From: Bacteroidota bacterium
Lineage (GTDB): Bacteria; Bacteroidota; Ignavibacteria; Tepidaquicellales; Tepidaquicellaceae
Direction of reading: 5' to 3'
Assembly: GCA_018266875.1 (NCBI GenBank)
Contig: JAFDZR010000033.1
Coordinates: 1-34,465 of the forward strand
Length of the DNA stretch: 34,465 bases
The notes beneath the pieces were generated by a model. That model worked only from the letters and a program-made list of their open reading frames with translations. It had not been told where the DNA came from and did not search any database. Below, piece after piece: positions 1 to 8,351 of this stretch. Position 1 is the stretch's first letter, and each line of letters begins with the position of its first letter. The position numbers were made by a program, and so were the translations under genes.

Positions 1-240
1 TGAATTATTGCCGTTAAGAATTCGTAATAAATTGCGTTAATAAAATTTCCCTGTCCGGGAAATTTGCGCAGCAAATTTTGAGTTGGAAATTTTATCGCAA
101 TTTTTCACGAATTTAGGCAGTTATTCATCCCGAGTTCTCGGGACGACTTTTCTTTGGTACTTTCTTTTGGTCGTACAAAAGAAAGTACGTTTACTCCAGT
201 AAATTTTAATTTCTTAAACTAAACGTTTTGGACACAATTG
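1..240. repeat. Palindromic intergenic repeat, copy 1
   Basis: This copy matches 34024-34254 over its whole length with about four substitutions and one small indel block. Positions 1-127 fold back on themselves: an outer arm at 1-12 pairs with 116-127, a second arm around 21-36 pairs with 95-110, a third at 41-50 pairs with 85-94, and the tip holds AATTTGCGCAGCAAATT (61-77). A second perfect hairpin with 13-base arms lies at 157-169 and 176-188. Between them is CCCGAGTTCTCGGG (129-142), which copy 2 lacks. No open frame of note. It may extend left of the window. Function unknown; it looks like a dispersed non-coding element. Confidence 0.85.
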
Positions 241-536
241 ATTTACAATATGTATTAATATTTAAGATGAATTAAAATTTTAAATAGATTATTTTTAAAT
301 TCGGTTTGACAGATTTAATGTAAGTGATTCTGGAAGGAGAGATCACATCTTTAAAACCTCTTTGATTTATTAGGTTAATGTTAAATATGCCGATGTGTCC
401 TGCATTCCCAAAAGTGTAAAAAAAGAATTAAAGAAACAGGTCTCCTCATCAATAATAAACTTGCATAAATTACTGTAAACTATAAATCGGGACTGAATCA
501 GACCAGCGGAAAGCATTTATAAAATTAAATTTAACT
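241..536. other. Non-coding stretch upstream of leuS
   Basis: This stretch is AT-rich and holds no recognisable gene, tRNA or T-box-like leader. A minus-strand open frame of about 50 codons (roughly 272-427) lacks a start codon and matches nothing I recognise. The leuS promoter must lie here, but no convincing promoter pair could be placed, and there is no Shine-Dalgarno site before the leuS start. Confidence 0.5.
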
Positions 537-3122
537 TTGAAATACAATTTTACGGAAATAGAAAAAAAATGGCAGAAGTACTGGGAAGAAAATGAAACTT
601 TCAGGACACCGGATTTTAATGAACTTGATAAAAGCAAACCGAAATACTACGTCCTGGATATGTTCCCATATCCGAGCGGTGACGGACTTCATGTAGGTCA
701 TCCTGAAGGTTATACTGCTACGGATATTATCGCCAGATTTAAAAGGATGAAAGGATTCAATGTGATGCATCCGATGGGATGGGATGCTTTCGGTCTGCAG
801 GCGGAACAGTATGCAATTAAAACCGGAATACATCCGAAGATCAGAACTATGGAATGTATTGACAGATTCAGACAGCAGCTGAAATCACTCGGTCTTTCTT
901 ATGACTGGAAAAGGGAAGTCAGTACAGCGGATGAAGATTATTTTAAATGGACACAGTGGATATTTCTGAAAATATTCAATTCATATTATGATGAATCCAA
1001 AGATAAAGCAAAAATCATAAGTGAACTGAAAATTCCGGAAGGTCTTAATGAAAAGGAAAAATTCGAATTTATAAATTCTCACAGATTAGCTTACCTTGCT
1101 GAAGTTCCTGTGAACTGGTGTCCGGAGCTCGGTACTGTTCTGTCCAATGAGGAGGTTCCCGAGCAGACGGAAAAAGGATATACTGTCGTCAGGAGAAATA
1201 TGAAACAGTGGAACCTGCGGATCACAAAATATGCAGAAAGACTTTTGAATGACCTTGATGAGCTGGACTGGCCCAGGAATATAAAGGAAATACAGAAGAA
1301 CTGGATAGGAAAAAGCGAAGGCGCTGCTGTGAAGTTTAAACTGGTAAATCCTGAGAATAACAATGAATCTGAAATTGAGGTTTTTACAACAAGACCGGAT
1401 ACGATTTTCGGCGCAACTTATATTATTTTAGCTCCCGAACATAAGCTTGTTGATGAACTGACAGTTGGAATGCAAAAGGATGCTGTAGATAAATACAGGA
1501 AAGAAGCTGAGAGAAAATCAGATCTGGAAAGAACGGAACTTTCCAAAAGCAAGACAGGGGAATATACCGGTTCATATGGCATTCATCCTGTGACAGGCGA
1601 AAAAATTCCGGTGCTGATTTCAGATTACGTTCTTGCAAGTTACGGCACAGGAGCAGTGATGGGTGTTCCCGGACATGACGAAAGGGATAATGAATTTGCT
1701 AGGAAGTTTTCCCTTAAGATCTTTCCTGTCGTAGTTCCTGAAAACATTTCGGATAGTGAAATTATTAAATTTATAGAAGATACCAAAGAGGGGAATGTAT
1801 GCTTTTCAGGTAACGGCATTTCCATTTACTCGGATTTCCTGAACGGACTGAAAACTTCCGAATCAATTGACAAAATAATTGACTGGCTTGAAAAAGAAAA
1901 GAAAGGATACAGATCCGTTAATTATAAATTACGCGACTGGCTTTTTTCAAGACAGCGTTTCTGGGGAGAACCATTTCCTATAATACATTTTGATGACGGA
2001 ACATTTACTGATGTGGACGAGAGTGAACTTCCGCTTACGCTTCCTGATGTAGTTTCATATAAATCCAGCGGTACCGGAGAATCTCCGCTTGCAACCATTG
2101 AAAGCTGGGTAAACACAACAGATAAAAGAACAGGAAGGAAAGCCAGGAGAGAGACCAATACAATGCCGCAGTGGGCGGGATCATGCTGGTACTTTCTCAG
2201 ATATCTTGATCCGGGTAACAGGAATGTTTTCTGCGACAAGGAAATAGAAAAATTCTGGATGCCTATTAATCTGTATATTGGAGGATATGAGCATGCTGTT
2301 CTGCATCTGATCTATGCAAGATTCTGGTATAAAGTTCTATTTGATCTGGGCTATGTTAATTACAAGGAGCCGATAAATAAACTGTTCAATCAGGGAATGA
2401 TACTCGGAGAGGATGGAGTTAAGATGAGCAAATCACGCGGTAATGTTATAAATCCTGATGATGTGATAAAAGAATTCGGGGCGGATTCCATGAGACTCTT
2501 TGAAATGTTCATGGGACCGCTTGAAGCGACAAAACCATGGAGCACTAAAGGTATTGAAGGACTGAACCGTTTCCTGAACCGGGTTTGGAGAGTTATTATT
2601 GACGAGTATACAGGTGAACCCGGGAAAAATATCACTGATGAAGAACCTGAAGAAAACCTGAACAAGCTTCTGCACAGAACAATTAAAAAAGTGACCGAGG
2701 ATATTGATGACGGTGATATGAAATTCAATACCGCCATTTCGTATATGATGATATTTGTTAACGAATTATACAAGACTGACAGGATCTCAAAAAAAATAAT
2801 CGGGGATTTTATAATTCTCCTTTCACCTTTTGCGCCGCACATCGCGGAGGAGATCTGGCAAAAACTTGGCAACACGGAAAGCATTCAGTTCGCAGCCTGG
2901 CCGGAATATGATCCTGAACTTACGAAAGAAGACATGGCTACAATTATTTTTCAGGTTAACGGTAAACTAAGGGCGAAGAAGGACATGAATTATGATTCTG
3001 ACGTGAAGACACTTGAGGATGAAGCACTTGATAATGAGAATGTTAAAAAATACATTCTTGGTAAACAGATTATAAAAATAATTACCGTGAAAAATAAAAT
3101 GGTAAACATTGTCGTAAAATAA
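537..3122 (+). CDS. leuS: Leucine--tRNA ligase
   Basis: Class I aminoacyl-tRNA synthetase that charges tRNA-Leu with leucine in the cytoplasm. At 861 residues it has the normal bacterial length. The HIGH signature appears as HVGH at 52-55 after YPSGDGL, and the KMSKS loop is at 629-633 followed by RGN. Between them lies the CP1 editing domain (roughly 225-420, with [13 protein letters not shown]), and the C-terminal anticodon-binding region includes [14 protein letters not shown]. The N-terminus [16 protein letters not shown] is the conserved family start, so the TTG at 537 is the true initiation codon even though no Shine-Dalgarno site precedes it. A terminator follows at 3146-3175, so it is probably a single-gene transcript. 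Confidence 0.97.
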   Translation: MKYNFTEIEKKWQKYWEENETFRTPDFNELDKSKPKYYVLDMFPYPSGDGLHVGHPEGYTATDIIARFKRMKGFNVMHPMGWDAFGLQAEQYAIKTGIHPKIRTMECIDRFRQQLKSLGLSYDWKREVSTADEDYFKWTQWIFLKIFNSYYDESKDKAKIISELKIPEGLNEKEKFEFINSHRLAYLAEVPVNWCPELGTVLSNEEVPEQTEKGYTVVRRNMKQWNLRITKYAERLLNDLDELDWPRNIKEIQKNWIGKSEGAAVKFKLVNPENNNESEIEVFTTRPDTIFGATYIILAPEHKLVDELTVGMQKDAVDKYRKEAERKSDLERTELSKSKTGEYTGSYGIHPVTGEKIPVLISDYVLASYGTGAVMGVPGHDERDNEFARKFSLKIFPVVVPENISDSEIIKFIEDTKEGNVCFSGNGISIYSDFLNGLKTSESIDKIIDWLEKEKKGYRSVNYKLRDWLFSRQRFWGEPFPIIHFDDGTFTDVDESELPLTLPDVVSYKSSGTGESPLATIESWVNTTDKRTGRKARRETNTMPQWAGSCWYFLRYLDPGNRNVFCDKEIEKFWMPINLYIGGYEHAVLHLIYARFWYKVLFDLGYVNYKEPINKLFNQGMILGEDGVKMSKSRGNVINPDDVIKEFGADSMRLFEMFMGPLEATKPWSTKGIEGLNRFLNRVWRVIIDEYTGEPGKNITDEEPEENLNKLLHRTIKKVTEDIDDGDMKFNTAISYMMIFVNELYKTDRISKKIIGDFIILLSPFAPHIAEEIWQKLGNTESIQFAAWPEYDPELTKEDMATIIFQVNGKLRAKKDMNYDSDVKTLEDEALDNENVKKYILGKQIIKIITVKNKMVNIVVK

Positions 3123-3145
3123 ACAAAGCGGACATTTCTTAAAAT

Positions 3146-3175
3146 GGCAGGTAATTAATTTTATCTGCCTTTTTT
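3146..3175 (+). terminator. Rho-independent terminator after leuS
   Basis: GGCAGGTAA (3146-3154) pairs with TTATCTGCC (3161-3169) with one G-T pair, over a six-base loop, and is followed by six T. It sits 24 bases after the leuS stop. Confidence 0.75.
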
Positions 3176-3280
3176 GATTTTATATTTGAACTAAAAAAAA
3201 TAAACTCATATATTTCTGAAATAAAATAAACAACTTATTTTTGATTGAGGAAAGAAATTAAAAGGTCATTAAAAAAGTTC

Positions 3281-3342
3281 TTGACTTATTGAACAAAATA
3301 TTGCAATATTGCATTAAACCAAAAGGACAACAATATTGCAAT
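3281..3342 (+). promoter_or_regulatory. Promoter with palindromic operator of the TrmB-family gene
   Basis: A TTGACT box lies at 3281-3286. The perfect 14-base palindrome AATATTGCAATATT (3297-3310) covers the expected -10 region 17-18 bases downstream. The core CAATATTGCAAT is repeated at 3331-3342, across the TTG start codon (3336). A ribosome binding site AAAGGA is at 3322-3327. Two copies of one dyad, one on the promoter and one on the start codon, of a gene that encodes a helix-turn-helix protein suggest autoregulation; this is inference. Confidence 0.55.
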
Positions 3343-4217
3343 CCAGTGAATTAATAAATAATCTTCAAAGAATAGGTTTTAAAGAATACGAGTCTAAAGT
3401 TTTTTTAGTGCTTCTGAAGGGCTCGGCAATGAGCGCATCAGAGATTGCAGACAAAGCAGACATAAGAAGAACAGCAGTATATGAGGTTTTAAAATCATTT
3501 GTCGCAAGAGGATTCTGCAATGAGATTGAAACCAACACTATCCTTAAGTTCGAAATGATCGATCCGGAAGTAATAAGTGATAAAATAGAAAGAGAGATTA
3601 AGAAGAATAATGAAACCAGGCTTGAAAATTTAAAGGAAACATTCGGAAGCTTTAAGAATCTTTTCAGATCAGAGGAATCTGAAGAAAACAGAAAAGTAAA
3701 CATTGAATTAATCAGAGGATTCAACAAGCACAGGCAGGAAAAATTCATAGAGCTTTTCAAAGCCGCTGAAAAGGAAATCCTTTTTATGATAAGACTTGAA
3801 GGATATGTATCTGAAGAACTGGATGCAACTGCAGGTGAATTTTTTAAAAAAGGCGGTGTTATCAAATCAATATACGAGTCAAGTTTAAATTTCAAAATAA
3901 TCAAAGACAATGCAAGGAAGAATGCCTCGATAGAAGATCTGTTAAGGATCTGCGGAAAATTTGAAAAGTCGGGGGAACAGGTCAGGATATCGGAAAAGCA
4001 GCTGCCCAATATGACCGTATTTGACAGGAAAATAGTTTTTATGAACATTCAGGACAAGAATATTCCGAGACATAATAACTCAGATATAATAATAAGGAAT
4101 GAGGATTTTGCCTTGAGAATGATAGACTTGTTCAGTTATTACTGGAATAATTCTAAAGAAATTGATCAGCTGAAAACACAGGTGAAAAAGAAAAAGCACG
4201 GGTTAAAACGCAATTGA
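3336..4217 (+). CDS. TrmB-family transcriptional regulator
   Basis: A 293-residue DNA-binding protein. The first 75 residues form a winged helix-turn-helix of the TrmB type: IGFKEYESKVFLVLL, then SASEIADKADIRRTAVYEVL as the recognition helix region. A charged helical linker follows at about 80-105, then an effector domain (about 115-275) with the FDRKIVFMN stretch seen in TrmB C-terminal domains. TrmB proteins are best known as sugar-responsive regulators in archaea; the ligand here cannot be read. The TTG start is supported by AAAGGA eight bases upstream. It probably represses its own transcription through the palindrome at 3297-3310 and may be co-transcribed with the T9SS cargo gene 53 bases downstream. 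Confidence 0.75.
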   Translation: MQSSELINNLQRIGFKEYESKVFLVLLKGSAMSASEIADKADIRRTAVYEVLKSFVARGFCNEIETNTILKFEMIDPEVISDKIEREIKKNNETRLENLKETFGSFKNLFRSEESEENRKVNIELIRGFNKHRQEKFIELFKAAEKEILFMIRLEGYVSEELDATAGEFFKKGGVIKSIYESSLNFKIIKDNARKNASIEDLLRICGKFEKSGEQVRISEKQLPNMTVFDRKIVFMNIQDKNIPRHNNSDIIIRNEDFALRMIDLFSYYWNNSKEIDQLKTQVKKKKHGLKRN

Positions 4218-4234
4218 GCAATTCTGAAAAATAA

Positions 4235-4254
4235 TAAATACTTTATAGTATTTA
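4235..4254 (+). promoter_or_regulatory. Inverted repeat directly before the T9SS cargo gene
   Basis: TAAATACT and AGTATTTA form an eight-base perfect dyad around TTAT. It ends just before the strong CAGGAGGAG ribosome binding site (4255-4263) of the gene at 4271. It may be an operator or an RNA hairpin at the 5' end of that message; there is no T-run, so it is not a terminator. Confidence 0.4.
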
Positions 4255-4270
4255 CAGGAGGAGAAATAAA

Positions 4271-4987
4271 ATGGCTAAATTATTTTTAAAAACACCATCA
4301 GTTTATATACTGATTCTAGGGCTTTTTCTGTTGACTGTAACAGAATCAAAAAGCGGTATACTGTCATCACCTGATTTTATATCAGGAAAAGTAGTCTATT
4401 CGGATGACAACTCTCCTGTAACCGGGGGAAATGTCAATATCCTGAGCCCGGACAAAGATGCCGGCACATTCAGCATTATAGGGACTGTAAGCATAGAGCC
4501 GGACGGATCTTTTAAAGTTGGCAGAAAAATCATTCTGCAGACAGACGATATAAAGATCATGGCTTATCCCAATGACGTTGATAATAATGAAAGTCAATTT
4601 GAACCGAAAACAATAGAGGTTCGTAATTCCGAAATCATGGAAAATGATAATTTTGAATTGCTGATAGTTGTAGACAGAGTAAATTCTGTAAAGCACGAAA
4701 GTCAGGGAAATCTTCAGAGGGAAAAAGTTAATCTGAAACAGAATTTTCCAAATCCGTTTAATCCTACTACGCTTATAAGTTTTGAACTGCCTGAAAGTAA
4801 TAATGTCACTCTGAAAGTTTTTAACATGAAAGGCGAAACAGTCGCTGTACTTGCAGAAAATCAGATTCTTAAAAAAGGATTAAATGAAATGGAATTTAAT
4901 GCCGGCAATCTTCCGAGCGGAATGTACGTATACACTCTGAAATCCGGGAATATCAGTCAGAACAGGAAAATGTTACTTCTAAAATAA
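4271..4987 (+). CDS. Secreted protein with T9SS C-terminal sorting domain
   Basis: A 238-residue exported protein. Residues 1-28 are a hydrophobic signal peptide. Residues about 38-135 look like a small beta-sandwich (SGKVVYSDDNSPVTGGNV, similar in style to carboxypeptidase-regulatory-like folds). Residues 153-238 are a clear type A T9SS sorting domain: LKQNFPNPFNPTTLISFELP, then VFNMKGETVAVL, LPSGMYVYTLKSG and a final KMLLLK. Such domains direct export through the type IX system, usually followed by removal of the domain and attachment at the surface. A strong AGGAGG site precedes the ATG. It lies just after the TrmB-like regulator and may be its target. The role of the mature part is unknown. 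Confidence 0.85.
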   Translation: MAKLFLKTPSVYILILGLFLLTVTESKSGILSSPDFISGKVVYSDDNSPVTGGNVNILSPDKDAGTFSIIGTVSIEPDGSFKVGRKIILQTDDIKIMAYPNDVDNNESQFEPKTIEVRNSEIMENDNFELLIVVDRVNSVKHESQGNLQREKVNLKQNFPNPFNPTTLISFELPESNNVTLKVFNMKGETVAVLAENQILKKGLNEMEFNAGNLPSGMYVYTLKSGNISQNRKMLLLK

Positions 4988-5040
4988 TAACGTCCTTGAA
5001 AGCAAGTAAGATTTAATGAGGGTTGGGTCTTTGCTTGTCA

Positions 5041-5068
5041 AATCCCCTCTTAGGGAAAGGAGGGGATT
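5041..5068. repeat. Short GC-rich inverted repeat
   Basis: AATCCCCTC (5041-5049) and GAGGGGATT (5060-5068) form a nine-base dyad in otherwise AT-rich non-coding DNA. The composition differs from the surroundings, as in short dispersed palindromes of many bacteria. No T-run follows, so it is not a terminator. Confidence 0.45.
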
Positions 5069-5124
5069 CAGGGATGTTTTGAAATTGAAAAATAACTTTA
5101 TTATTATTCTCTTCCAAGCACAAT

Positions 5125-5160
5125 AAAGCATTCTGAGCATGATCAGAATGCTTTTTTTTT
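5125..5160 (+). terminator. Rho-independent terminator
   Basis: AAAGCATTCTGA (5125-5136) and TCAGAATGCTTT (5143-5154) form a perfect twelve-base stem with a six-base loop followed by T. It ends transcription coming from the T9SS cargo gene 140 bases upstream. Confidence 0.9.
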
Positions 5161-5221
5161 ACCTTATTTATAATTCCAAATAGAAATATTTTTCTCATTA
5201 TAATTTTAATACTTTATCCAA

Positions 5222-5608
5222 ATGTTTCATTCAAAACATTTCAGTCTGCAGGAAGCTGAAGATCTTCTTCCCGAAGTAAATGAAATTTTAAGAAGTATCA
5301 TACTATGCAAGGGTAAGCTTTATGAAATGAACTATGATGTTAAAAAGCATTCTTTCTTCGGAGGAGTCAGCACCAACGGTACCGGTAAATATCCTGATGA
5401 ATTATTAGATCTGATCGAACTGATAAAGAAATTACAGAACATGGGAATTCAGCTTAAGGATCCCGACAGAGGACTGATTGATTTTCCGCATATAAGATTC
5501 AACGGAGAAGAAGTATATTTGTGTTATATGTACGGAGAAAGTTCGGTAAAATTCTGGCATTACATTAAAGACGGATTCAGAGGAAGAAGGGATATAAGCG
5601 AACTCTGA
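5222..5608 (+). CDS. DUF2203 family protein
   Basis: A 128-residue soluble protein of unknown function. It shows the DUF2203 pattern: FSLQEAEDLLPEVN near the start, a helical middle, then LKDPDRGLIDFPHIR (about 97-111), VYLCYMYGE and a WHYIKDGFRGRRDI tail. No catalytic residues are known for the family. It starts 62 bases after the terminator at 5125-5160, so its promoter must lie in that short AT-rich gap. The proline dehydrogenase gene follows after 32 bases and may share the transcript. Confidence 0.8.
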   Translation: MFHSKHFSLQEAEDLLPEVNEILRSIILCKGKLYEMNYDVKKHSFFGGVSTNGTGKYPDELLDLIELIKKLQNMGIQLKDPDRGLIDFPHIRFNGEEVYLCYMYGESSVKFWHYIKDGFRGRRDISEL

Positions 5609-5640
5609 TAAAATTTAATAACTGATAAAAATCTATTTAT

Positions 5641-6540
5641 ATGAATATGTTAAACAGTGTTTTGGTACCCGTTATTCAGGCACTTCCCAGAAATGTTGTT
5701 AAAATTTTTGCTGACAAATATATTGCCGGCGACAGCATCAATGATGCAGTAAACACAGTAAGGAATCTTAATGCAAAGGGACTGATGGCTACAGTGGATG
5801 TGCTTGGAGAATCAATATCTGACAAGAATGAGGCGGTGATATCAAAGGATGAAAATATTGAAGCTCTTGACGCCATCAGTAAAAATGATCTTGACTGCAA
5901 TCTTTCCATAAAACTCACAATGCTGGGTCTTGTCATTGATCCGGAATTCTGCATGAGTCTTGTAACTGAAATACTTGAAAAAGCAAAAAGCGTGAACAGG
6001 TTTGTTCGGATTGACATGGAAGACTCATCTGTTACGGAATCAACAATTAGGATCTTTGAAAGAGTGAAAAAGAATTTTGATAATGTCGGGATCGTGATCC
6101 AGGCATATCTCAGAAGAAGCGAATCTGATATAATAAGGCTCTCTGATATAGGGGCAAATTTCAGGATCTGTAAAGGCATCTATATTGAGCCGGAAAAAGC
6201 AGCATTCAAGGATCCGGATGAGATCAGGTACAATTTTATGAAAATTCTCCGCACAGCGCTTGAAAAAAAATCATACTGCGGCATTGCTACTCATGATGAA
6301 TATTTAATAAAGGAATCCGTGAAACTTGTAAAGGAACTGAAGCTCGGTAACGATGAATATGAATTTCAGATGCTTCTGGGGGTAAGGGAAAACTTAAGGG
6401 AAGAAGCCGTTGCAAAAGGTCACAGAATGAGGATCTATGTTCCGTTCGGAAAAAGATGGTATGAATATTCAATAAGGAGATTCAAGGAAAATCCAAATAT
6501 AGCCGGACAGGTCATGAAAAGTATTTTTTCCAGAGGTTAG
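5641..6540 (+). CDS. Proline dehydrogenase
   Basis: FAD-dependent enzyme that oxidises L-proline to pyrroline-5-carboxylate, the first step of proline breakdown. At 299 residues it is the stand-alone form found in Gram-positives and Deinococcus-Thermus rather than the PutA fusion. Visible motifs in order are KLTMLG, RIDMEDSS, GIVIQAYLRRSESD, RICKGIY, GIATHDEYL, EFQMLLGVRE, RIYVPFG and WYEYSIRRFKENP; the last carries the arginines that bind the proline carboxylate. A pyrroline-5-carboxylate dehydrogenase gene is not in the window. ATG codons at 5641 and 5647 are both possible starts. It ends 21 bases from convergent thyX. Confidence 0.93.
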   Translation: MNMLNSVLVPVIQALPRNVVKIFADKYIAGDSINDAVNTVRNLNAKGLMATVDVLGESISDKNEAVISKDENIEALDAISKNDLDCNLSIKLTMLGLVIDPEFCMSLVTEILEKAKSVNRFVRIDMEDSSVTESTIRIFERVKKNFDNVGIVIQAYLRRSESDIIRLSDIGANFRICKGIYIEPEKAAFKDPDEIRYNFMKILRTALEKKSYCGIATHDEYLIKESVKLVKELKLGNDEYEFQMLLGVRENLREEAVAKGHRMRIYVPFGKRWYEYSIRRFKENPNIAGQVMKSIFSRG

Positions 6541-6561
6541 TGTTTGTGTAAATTGACGTGA

Positions 6562-7254
6562 TTATTTTAAATTGACATCAAACCAGATCTTAGTTATCTC
6601 GGGATAAATTCCAAGCATAAGTTCTTTCATTGCCTTTGCATATTCTCTGATTTCCCACTGTGCCGTATCCTCGTCTCTTAATTCAATAAAATTCATGATC
6701 GCCTGAAAAGAAGCTGTCCAGTAAACTTCAGTATACTGATTCAGAGGCAGTATCATTCTTGCCTGCTCTTTTGCAACTCCCGCTTCCAGGAGCTTTTCGT
6801 AAGACTGCAGAAGATTATTCATAGCATTATCAAAAATATTTGCCGCAAGATCCTGATCCTCAATACTTCCTTCAGAAGCCTGTTTATTGTCCCTGGACTG
6901 TTTCCTCCAGTTTGACGGAATATAAAAATCGCTTACCGGCACATACCTACCGCTGATCTCATTCCATGCATGATCTTTTGTTGATGAACTTGATGTGGTT
7001 TCGATACCGACTACATGCTTATACCACTGTCTCATAACAAATTCCGGAGCTTTTACATGAAACTGCACCATAAGGTGTCTGAAAGGCGACCAGTGTTTAT
7101 GTCTGGCGAGATACTTTACCAGCTTTCTGTCATTATCATCAAAACTCTCTTTTCTTTTTCCGAATGACACTCTTGCTGAATTAACAACAGTAAGATCTGA
7201 TCCGAGTTTATCAATGACTTCTATAAATCCCTTGTCAAGTACTTCTTTTCTCAA
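6562..7254 (-). CDS. thyX: Flavin-dependent thymidylate synthase ThyX (variant signature)
   Basis: Makes dTMP from dUMP using methylene-tetrahydrofolate, FAD and NADPH. The 230-residue protein has FRHLMVQFHVKAPEFVMRQW (59-78), NEISGRYVP (98-106) and the C-terminal block ARMILPLNQYTEVYWTAS with the FAD/dUMP-binding residues. The usual RHR-x7-S signature is altered: here it reads YKHVVG, followed by about a dozen extra residues rich in Ser/Thr before WNEISGRY. I believe longer ThyX versions like this exist in other bacteria and phages. The start codon is TTG without a Shine-Dalgarno site. No thyA or folA is present, but folB and folK are on the same segment. Confidence 0.92.
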   Translation of the reverse strand: MRKEVLDKGFIEVIDKLGSDLTVVNSARVSFGKRKESFDDNDRKLVKYLARHKHWSPFRHLMVQFHVKAPEFVMRQWYKHVVGIETTSSSSTKDHAWNEISGRYVPVSDFYIPSNWRKQSRDNKQASEGSIEDQDLAANIFDNAMNNLLQSYEKLLEAGVAKEQARMILPLNQYTEVYWTASFQAIMNFIELRDEDTAQWEIREYAKAMKELMLGIYPEITKIWFDVNLK

Positions 7255-7411
7255 ATTTATTTTTTTGAAATCAAATATAATAAAATTAAACGTGATTTTG
7301 GATTTTAAAATATTTAAATATTGTCACATGAAATTGAAACCCAGGAGGTAAGCTCTTTAAAATAATATGTTTGTAATTTTAATTTGTATTTGTATTTAAT
7401 AACTTGAGCAA

Positions 7412-8350
7412 ATGAAATCCGCGGATACAAAATTTTATATAGGCGCTGATTCCGGAGGAACCAAGATAGATTTAGTTCTTGTAAATGAATCCGGGAAGAT
7501 AACCGGTAATATTAAGTTCAAAGGCATTCACTATTCAGTAGCTGGACCTGTTGACTATTCAGATAAGGTTTCCGCAATTATAAGAAAGGCAGTTTCAGGC
7601 AAAGGATTAAAATTAAAAAACTGTCTGGGTATCTGTATAGGAATTGCAGGAGCAAGAGAAAAAAAAGACAGGAATAAACTCAGAAAACTATTTATCAGGA
7701 ATTTGAGTGTCAGGAATACATTGATTTCAACAGATGCCTTAACTGCGCTTTACGGAGCTTTTGAAGGTAGAAACGGAATAATACTTATAAGCGGAACGGG
7801 ATCAGTCCTTTACGGACTTTACGATGGAAGAATAATAAGAGTAGGCGGTTGGGGAAGAGTCATCGGAGATGAGGGAGGCGGATACTGGATCGGTAAAAAA
7901 GCTCTAAATGCTTTGGCAAAAGAATTCGACACAGCGGAGATCATTAAGAAGGAGAGCTCCTTATCAAGGGAAATTAATTCTGAATTCGGCATTAACAGGA
8001 TGAATCTGAATGATATGGTATTTAAAAATAATTTCGGCATTCAGAAGATCGCTCCTCTTGTATTGAAACTGGCAGAAGAGGGCTCCACTGTCTGCAGTAA
8101 TATAATCAGTGAAGCGGCGGGAGATCTTATTTATCATGTGAAAACGTTTTTAAAAATTGCAGAACCGGAAGAGGTAATTGATATTTCCTTCATCGGAAGT
8201 CTCGTTGAAAATGACAATATTCTTTCACGGACATTAAAAAAAGAAATGTTGAAACTAAAAAAGATCAGTGTAGTTGAAAAAAAACATTCGCCTGCATACG
8301 GAGCATATTTGCTTTTAACGGATAATTCGAATTTAATAAAACTGCTGTAA
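7412..8350 (+). CDS. BadF/BadG/BcrA-type sugar kinase, likely N-acetylglucosamine kinase
   Basis: A 312-residue ASKHA-fold kinase. It has the N-terminal phosphate loop YIGADSGGTKIDLVLV, GICIGIAGAR, the DALTALYGAF block, IILISGTGSVLYG and the RVGGWGRVIGDEGGGYWIG segment typical of GlcNAc-kinase-like members of the BadF/BadG/BcrA/BcrD family. The probable reaction is ATP-dependent phosphorylation of an amino sugar such as GlcNAc salvaged from cell wall; the substrate is inferred. No cysteine cluster of the dehydratase-activating members is seen. guaA follows one base after its stop, so the two are co-transcribed. Confidence 0.8.
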   Translation: MKSADTKFYIGADSGGTKIDLVLVNESGKITGNIKFKGIHYSVAGPVDYSDKVSAIIRKAVSGKGLKLKNCLGICIGIAGAREKKDRNKLRKLFIRNLSVRNTLISTDALTALYGAFEGRNGIILISGTGSVLYGLYDGRIIRVGGWGRVIGDEGGGYWIGKKALNALAKEFDTAEIIKKESSLSREINSEFGINRMNLNDMVFKNNFGIQKIAPLVLKLAEEGSTVCSNIISEAAGDLIYHVKTFLKIAEPEEVIDISFIGSLVENDNILSRTLKKEMLKLKKISVVEKKHSPAYGAYLLLTDNSNLIKLL

Positions 8351-8351
8351 T

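Noticed and set aside
272-427. Minus-strand frame of about 50 codons with protein-like look
   Set aside because: No start codon or ribosome site and no recognisable family; frames of this length are expected by chance in AT-rich DNA.
532-539. TAACTTTG matching the TAnnTTTG promoter box, ending in the leuS TTG start (similar at thyX and ppx)
   Set aside because: A transcription start from such a box would lie downstream of the start codon, and no -33 TTG is placed correctly; the matches follow from AT-rich DNA before TTG.
3365-4048. Open frame of 227 codons on the minus strand
   Set aside because: It is antisense to the TrmB-family gene and Ser/Leu/Ile-rich as expected of a mirror of a charged helical protein.
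7309-7322. Perfect palindrome AATATTTAAATATT before the sugar kinase gene
   Set aside because: Pure A/T palindromes are frequent by chance in this DNA, and it lacks the GC core of the TrmB dyad.
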